Source: Galdieria partita (Eukaryota; Rhodophyta; Bangiophyceae; Galdieriales; Galdieriaceae). From it: DNA of 64,000 bases. The notes beneath the pieces are model-generated. The model worked only from the letters and a program-made list of their open reading frames with translations. It was not told the DNA's origin and ran no database searches. Shown one piece after another: positions 56,303 to 64,000 of this stretch (positions within the stretch are counted from its first letter, which is position 1; every line of letters starts with the position of its first letter). The DNA is taken from positions 1 through 64,000 of the forward strand of contig BQMJ01000034.1 in the NCBI GenBank assembly GCA_025991245.1, read 5' to 3'. Made by a program: the position numbers and the translations under genes.

Positions 56303-58047
56303 TTACTGATTTTCACCATTACGTACTCCGTTCTCCAACTTTTTAAGCTTACAGACAAAAAATCCATCCATATTATGTATGTGTGGAAAGAATCTTCGAG
56401 ATTCCTGAAGAGAAGGATGAAACTGTTTTCCTCGATACTTTATAAAACCAGGAATTCCAAAAGGGACACCACATGAGACTACCTTTACAAAGCGATGTTT
56501 TAAACAATAGTCAATGACCGCCTCATTCTCTTCAACCAAAACAGAACAAGTCGAATACACGATGACACCTAATGATGATATGTAATGATGTTTGGAAACT
56601 ACACAAATAAAAGCTTACCTCCAGTTGCTGAATGGGCATTGCAACAATCCACTGCAGCTAACAACAGTTGCTTTTGTAACAATGAATTCCTTTGAATATC
56701 CGGTCTACTTCGACTCGTCTTTACTGAAGGATCATGAGAAATAATACCAGTACCAGAACAAGGTGCATCTAATAATATGCGATCCAAATCTCGTACTATG
56801 GAAACAAGTTTTCTACCATCATAACAAGAAACGATAGTGTTTTCAACTCCTAATCGATGAATATTTGCAACCAAAGACTTTATGCGGTCAGCATTAGAAT
56901 CATTTGCATATACAATGCCCGTATTATGCATCAGAGCTGAAATAAAAGTCGTCTTTCCACCAGGAGAAGCTGCCATGTCCAGAATCTTTTCGTTCTCTTG
57001 AGGATCCAAAGCCAATACTGGAATAAAGGAAGAAGATGCTTGAATCATATAATGTCCAGCCAAATATTCCGGTGTGGCTCCTATTGGAACTCTACTTTCA
57101 TATACAACCAAACCCTCCTTGCTCCAATTCTCCAAAGGATCCACATTCACTCCACGTGAAATAAGTTCTTGAGCCAACTGCCTTCTTTTGATTTTCAAAG
57201 TATTCGTTCTTATAACAAGAGGACGGGGTTTATCACTAGCTTCAATAAATTCCATACATTCCACAGGAGAAAACATACCCAAAAATTCTTCTACAAGAAA
57301 TGTATTATAGCCATAGACATAACTGATATCGGACTTTAGTAGAGATAAATATTCCGACCTGGAATGAGACCCATCCTTTCGATTCTTAAAGTCTGATAGA
57401 ATTTGTAAAACAATAGATATTCGTGACTTCCTATCGGCCATAGAACGTTGTATATCGTCATCAAAGAGCTTTGCCAATTGTTCAGCCGCTACGAAATTCT
57501 CTGTGGCATTCAATACAAACTCTGCTTTCGAATCTTCTTCCTCGAGACGCCTTTCATCGTCCAAGTGTCTCGTTTCTCTCTCAATATCGAGTTCTTCGGT
57601 ATCACTCTCTTCTACGGAACTATCTTCAAACAAGTCTTTTTTGGTGTCTCCATCATTTTCCCATAGTGAAGAAACAGGGGATGAGCTATCTTCCTGTTCC
57701 TCGACAGAGTCTTCCAAGTTGGTGTCGTCTTTGGAGTCAACTAAAGACTCTAGAAAAACTAGCTCCTTGTCTCTTGATGCTTCTTTGTTGTTACTAGAGT
57801 CAACAAAAGCACTCTCTTGGTCTACATCCTTCTTCTTCTTCGCCTGTTTCTGTTTTTCTCTGTTCTCCTGTTGCCTTTCAAAAGTTGGCTTCTTCTTCTT
57901 TTGTCTTTTTCCAAAGGGGACATCTGGTTGTAAAGCATTCTCTCCAGATAATTTCAATTTTTTATTGACTATTCTCACACTGTCTTGCACTCCAGTACCA
58001 AACTTTTGGATACGTTTGGTTCTTCTCGCTCGTCCAGTTCCTCCCAT
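56303..58047 (-). CDS. NOP2: NOP2/NSUN1-type 25S/28S rRNA (cytosine-5) methyltransferase
   Basis: Exons 58,047-56,619 and 56,568-56,303 (50-nt GT-AG intron splitting a glycine codon), 564 aa. The N-terminal about 170 residues are lysine-rich then highly acidic, typical of nucleolar proteins. The Rossmann methyltransferase domain has '[16 protein letters not shown]', '[14 protein letters not shown]' (SAM loop), '[11 protein letters not shown]', '[10 protein letters not shown]' (motif IV cysteine), '[21 protein letters not shown]' in part, and, after the splice, '[15 protein letters not shown]' with the catalytic motif VI cysteine. The last 80 residues end with '[11 protein letters not shown]'. 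It makes m5C in the large-subunit rRNA and is needed for 60S biogenesis in the nucleolus. It is divergent from the DUF885 gene. Confidence 0.93.
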
Positions 58048-58377
58048 TTCTTCAAGTACAGTGAATGGTGATCGCCGTTGTCATTGGAAGAATTGTCCTT
58101 AGATGATGAAACTTGTGCATTTTGCTGGCTTGATTATATCATATTGACTGACTATCTCGATGAAGCACAAGATTCACCTTCAAGAGTCCTAGGCAAACCA
58201 TGCAACCCAAAAAGAATCTTTGCAAGTATTATTACAATAAAATACTTGTATCTCATCGATATTCACTTGATAACACTCCTTTTCAAGATAAGCATAGTCC
58301 AAAGATTGGGTATCAAAAAGTCGTTGAATAAGAAATTATATTGATTTACACCAGTTGAATTGTTGGCAACATTTCGA
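58048..58377. promoter_or_regulatory. Divergent promoter region, NOP2 / DUF885 gene
   Basis: 330 bp between start codons. An 88-codon rightward frame (58,078-58,344) crosses it but has no homologous character, ends before the downstream gene and is probably chance. No specific regulatory box is visible. Confidence 0.4.
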
Positions 58378-60191
58378 ATGTTGGATCCCAACAGTGTACG
58401 TAACTTTAAGGCTCCTATTTCAGTGGAACCATATGCTATCGATCATGAAAACAAGGCCTCACAATGGCTCTGGAACCTTTATGCTGAGTTATGGGACGAA
58501 GAGATGCGCAATGACCCTCTTTCAGCAACTATGATAGGTAAGTGGAAGGAACCTTTTTTGTTAACGAGAAACAACTCAACTGTAAAAAAGGAGACTATCG
58601 ATGGAACTCATATCTGAAGGATCTAAGTTTTGAAGCTCACGAAGAACACTACCAGTCGTTGAAACGCTTGAACACAGAAGTTACACAGTCGAAGCTTAGT
58701 AGTTTGCTTCCCGAAACGGAAGTAGATAATTACGAATTTTTGCGTGAAATGCTGAGAGTATCTATTCTAAGTTTGGAAACCTTTGACAGATACGAAATTC
58801 CAACTACACATATATTCGGTCCACCCGTTATGTTACCGTTGGCTGGTAATTTCCATCCTTGGAATAGTAAAGAAGACACAGAGAGTTTTTTGGCTCGACT
58901 TGCAGCATTTCCAAAGCAGGTAACCCAAATGATAGAAGCATTTCGCCATGGCATTCATACAGGTTATGTATTGCCTGTAGAATCAGTAGAAGCACTTATC
59001 TCGATATGTAAGGCACAAGGAGAGAAGGATGCGATGAACTCTCCATTTTATGATTCAGCAGCAACTTCATTTGAGAAATGGGTTGGAGATACGGAAGCTC
59101 TTAAACATGTTATCGAGAAAAGCGTTCTTCCTGGTTACAAGCTATTGGCAGATTTTTTACAGGACGAGTATAGACCTAATGCAAGACAAACTGCCGGTAT
59201 TATCCATTGGAAGGACTCAAAGAATATCTATCAAGGAGCAATAGAGTATTATACATCTTTATCATATACAGCAGAAGAACTGCACTTGATTGGTAAGAAG
59301 GAGGTCGAAAGAATATCCAAAGAAATTACTCGTGTTAGAGCTCGTTTACAACAAACCGAAGGCTCATTTGTCTCGTTTATCGCTCAACTTAGACAAAACC
59401 CACAACTGTTTGCCAAGGATGGACAAAGTATTATTCAGTTATACAAGGATATTTTAGGGAAGATTCGCTCCAAAGTTTCGCATTACTTTGTGAATCTTCC
59501 GAGGGCAGAATTGGAGGTAAAGCCTATTGAATCTTATCGAGAAAAATCAGCTCCACCAGCACATTATTATCCTGCCCCGAAAGATCGGTCGAGACCAGCA
59601 GTATTCTATGCAAATACATCGGAACCTACGACAAGACCTCTCTATGCAATGAAAGCAGTTGCATTGCATGAGGGCATTCCTGGTCATCATTTACAAGTTG
59701 CTATCGCCCAAGAGTTGGATCATCTACCACGAATTCGTAGAGAAGTTCAAGGCTTTTGCATTGGTTATGTAGAAGGTTGGGGACTTTATGCGGAATATTT
59801 GGGAAATGTTATGAATGTATATGAAGATGATTATGATTTGTTGGGAAGACTTTTGGCAGAAATTTGGAGAGCTTGTCGACTTGTAGTGGATACAGGACTT
59901 CATGCATTGGGATGGACGAGAGAGGAATCTGTGCAATACATGCGTGAAAATGCTGGTATTACCGAAGCAGATATTCAAGTAGAAATTGACAGATATATGG
60001 TTATGCCGGGTCAAGCATTGGCATACAAGGTTGGAGAAATGAAAATTATTCAACTGTTACAAGTCGCTCAAGAGCAATTGAAAGAGAAGTTCTCATGGCC
60101 TTTGTTTCATGATTGTGTGCTTCGTTCAGGAGCTGTTCCATTGTCGATGTTGGAAAGAAACGTTGAGAGTTTCTTATCTAGGCAAAGATGA
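58378..60191 (+). CDS. DUF885 family protein (bacterial-type metallopeptidase-like)
   Basis: Two exons, 58,378-58,537 and 58,591-60,191, with a 53-nt GT-AG intron; 586 aa, the usual DUF885 length. The joint gives 'ATMIGDYRWNSYL', matching the family's N-terminal block. The zinc-like motif HEGIPGHH is at 413-420, followed by 'GYVEGWGLYAEYLG' (a second Glu-bearing helix) and 'PGQALAYKVGEMKI', all hallmarks of DUF885. Members are common in bacteria and patchy in eukaryotes, so organelle or horizontal origin is plausible. No signal peptide is evident. It is probably a peptidase or peptidase-like hydrolase; the substrate is unknown. Confidence 0.9.
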
Positions 60192-60500
60192 TGGTAGAGC
60201 AACTAGTCTTTTCCTTCTGTTAAACATAGAGCAGATTGGCTTGTCAAAATTTTGATAAAATGATGTGTTCAAAGTTTATGATTTGTAAAAGAATAAGATT
60301 CGATGACACTTTGTATGCAACTCCATCGGAGACTAAGATTTTGGCTGAAGATTGATATATATATATACATTTTTATCGTCATATTATTCAACAAATCTCT
60401 ACAGTCACTGTGTGTGGTCGAAGCTTGAAAATTGGTAACTTTCAACCATTGAAGAATATTATAACCGACGGTAACGTTTAAATACAATGTAAATTGCACT
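60192..60500. other. Intergenic region downstream of the DUF885 gene
   Basis: 309 bp, AT-rich, with a short TA-repeat near 60,352-60,367. No gene or RNA was recognised. Confidence 0.4.
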
Positions 60501-60878
60501 TTGATAACTACTGTATCAATTTCAAGTATTTCAAAGTTTATCACACGAATGCAAAGCCATTGCAAACAGTCTAAGCAGGTCATCGGGCGTTTCCTGTCCA
60601 GCCATTTATGGTTGTCCACAAGACAAAGGATTTTAGTACTGCCTGGACAAGTGAATCCTCTTCAAGTGCTCATGACAAGTGTAGAGGATCCAACTAGAAC
60701 TAACAAAACTTTAAATCTAAGAACTAGCACAGGAATAGCTTTAACGCAAATTCGGAAATATTCTTTTGAAGGGCAACATAAGGAGAAGCAACTCTACAAT
60801 GTTCCACTCTTCTTTGTGGTTGTCAAAAAGCAAGCTACACAAGAAGAACTGAAAGAGATTCTAAATGGATTGAATTAA
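60501..60878 (+). CDS. Small basic protein of unknown function, possibly mitochondrial
   Basis: A frame of 125 codons; Met16 (ATG 60,546, MQSHCKQSK) is an alternative start. The first about 50 residues are basic and free of acidic residues, like a mitochondrial presequence. The end ('YNVPLFFVVVKKQATQEELKEIL') predicts one strand plus one amphipathic helix. It lies convergent to the uL24m gene with 36 bp between stops, which fits the tight packing of genuine genes here. No family was recognised; a small organellar ribosomal or respiratory subunit is one possibility. Confidence 0.45.
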   Translation: MITTVSISSISKFITRMQSHCKQSKQVIGRFLSSHLWLSTRQRILVLPGQVNPLQVLMTSVEDPTRTNKTLNLRTSTGIALTQIRKYSFEGQHKEKQLYNVPLFFVVVKKQATQEELKEILNGLN

Positions 60879-60914
60879 CCAAGTTACAACGAAAACTTTT
60901 TCAATAAGTAAGCT

Positions 60915-61615
60915 TTAGAAGTCTTCTACTTCTACAGCAGTAGCGAGACCTTTGATTTCCAATGTTTTCTTGACAGCCTGTTCAGGAGGAGTACATAAGT
61001 AGATATCTATACGAAGCAAACTGAGTGAGTTTTCAATAGAAAACAACCAAAAGACTTACTGTCTACTTTCATTTCATCCGGTTTCTTTTCTTTACTCTTT
61101 TCTACACGAGTTGCCAACTGAGGATAAGGTACAATGGCTCCAGAAACCTTTGCAACTCGAACTCTTGTTCCATCTTCCAAATAACGATAGACAACGTCCG
61201 TTGGTTTCCTAATCAAATGAGAGTGAATAAAACATGAGCACATCGTACACTCATACCCTGTTTCTGGACAAACCAAAGAAACTCTCGAAGCTTTCAAAGG
61301 ATGTTCTGTTTTCACTTCCTCTGTTTCGCTACTATTGTCTTTCAACTTTAACACTGTTTGAACATTGATGTCTTCGATCACTAGATCGTTTGATTCTGGG
61401 AGGGACAATAAAACACGTGACCGCTTGCCCTTTTCAGGACCATTCAAAACTTCCACTGTGTCACCAGGTAAAAAGTTCCAAGGCTCCAGACGGTGCTTCA
61501 CTTTTTTGGCAAAGCGAATCTCTGTAACACAAGAATCCATAGGATCACTAATCTCCTTCGACAACTTTCCTCGGAGTATTCGTTTCCTGGGTAAGTTTCT
61601 GCTCACTCTAGCCAT
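60915..61615 (-). CDS. Mitochondrial-type ribosomal protein uL24
   Basis: Exons 61,615-61,060 and 61,006-60,915, a 53-nt GT-AG intron splitting a codon after its first base, 215 aa. The KOW motif is clear: 'LPGDTVEVLNGPEKGKRSRVL' in part, followed by 'NDLVIEDINVQT', then 'HPLKASRVSLVCPETG' and 'RVRVAKVSGAIVPYP', which match mitochondrial L24 rather than cytosolic uL24. The N-terminus (MARVSRNLPRKRILRGK) is strongly basic, suitable for targeting; an in-frame ATG 39 bp upstream (61,654) would lengthen it. The CMCS..H cysteines in the middle are an extra feature. uL24 is an early-assembly protein of the large subunit. Confidence 0.85.
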
Positions 61616-61654
61616 TTTTGCACTAAACAACAATATTGCAGAATGATGTACCAT

Positions 61655-62039
61655 CCAAGTATTTTATAACTATTTCAACGCAATCCAATCACAAATAGAA
61701 AATCAAGAATTGGATTCGAGTTGATGAAAGTTTCAATAGCGGTTTATTATCTCAAAGCGACAATACTCACAAAATATATTTGCTCTGATATTTTTACACA
61801 TACTGAAAGCAACCCTAGACAACTTTGTTCGATGCGTTTTCAAAGTGCAAAAGAAGTTGATAGACTCATAGACTTGATAGTTCAAGAGATTTTTGTCCTG
61901 TTTTACCAGTTCGTAATTGATTGGAATTTCTTCTAATACTAAACATCTATTCTGAATGATAAAGTACAAAGATATTCTTTTATAGAAAACACACAAAAAA
62001 TTGCAAACACAAACAGATACACAAGTATACAAAAGCTAT
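61655..62039. other. Intergenic region between enolase and uL24m
   Basis: 385 bp, probably enolase 3' sequence and the uL24m promoter, both leftward. Overlapping chance frames on the two strands (71 and 99 codons) lack protein character. Confidence 0.4.

Positions 62040-64000
<1,961 letters not shown>

Noticed and set aside
57503-58102. 199-codon rightward Ser-rich frame opposite NOP2
   Set aside because: It is the antisense of the acidic/lysine-rich NOP2 N-terminus, which yields Ser/Phe-rich shadow translation.

Overview
The window is the left end of a nuclear chromosome from a compact-genome, photosynthetic microbial eukaryote. It opens with about 535 bp of telomere repeat (CCCTAATAAA and CCCTAAATAAA units, C-rich strand 5'->3'). 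It ends in densely packed housekeeping genes with very short introns (mostly 35-75 nt, mode near 50 nt). Plastid-type proteins (a RETICULATA/DUF3411 protein, an HSP90C-like chaperone with a leader) point to an alga. The intron size, gene density and subtelomeric P-loop ATPase family fit a cyanidiophyte red alga such as Galdieria. That assignment is an inference; no database search was possible.

Layout. (1) 1-535 telomere. (2) 536-8,037 a T-rich subtelomeric repeat array without credible genes; its head units start beside degenerate telomere-like patches. (3) About 8,440-15,830 a degraded virus-like element with membrane-protein, beta-rich structural-protein and tyrosine-recombinase-like parts. 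(4) 18,991-29,950 a cluster of four large P-loop NTPase genes with C-terminal PD-(D/E)XK-like nuclease domains (Crinkler/RHS-like, or 'archaeal ATPase' family): one with a -1 slippery site between its two open frames, two intact tail-to-tail paralogues and one relic. (5) 29,951-34,814 gene-poor sequence with one unidentified spliced gene candidate. (6) 34,815-64,000 conserved genes: a Q/S-rich protein, membrane-anchored GH13 amylase/neopullulanase, CCT1 chaperonin, NDUFA9-like complex I subunit, sterol desaturase, gamma-glutamyl phosphate reductase, HSP90, RETICULATA-like, YchF GTPase, LPLAT acyltransferase, C2H2 (TFIIIA-like) protein, a small coiled-coil protein faintly like DASH Dad2, a disordered protein, a nucleotide-sugar/triose-phosphate transporter, NOP2 rRNA methyltransferase, DUF885 metallopeptidase-like protein, mitochondrial-type uL24 and enolase.

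The right half is ordinary metabolism, protein folding and ribosome biogenesis, arranged as divergent and convergent pairs with tiny spacers (21 bp between the start codons of YchF and LPLAT). No operon logic is expected. The unusual part is the first 30 kb. There the telomere, telomere-seeded repeats, a virus-like fossil and a family of NTPase-nucleases lie next to each other. The NTPase-nuclease cluster is the best candidate for an undescribed system. Splice junctions were predicted by hand from GT/GC-AG signals, reading phase and protein-family continuity; every junction quoted keeps the frame.
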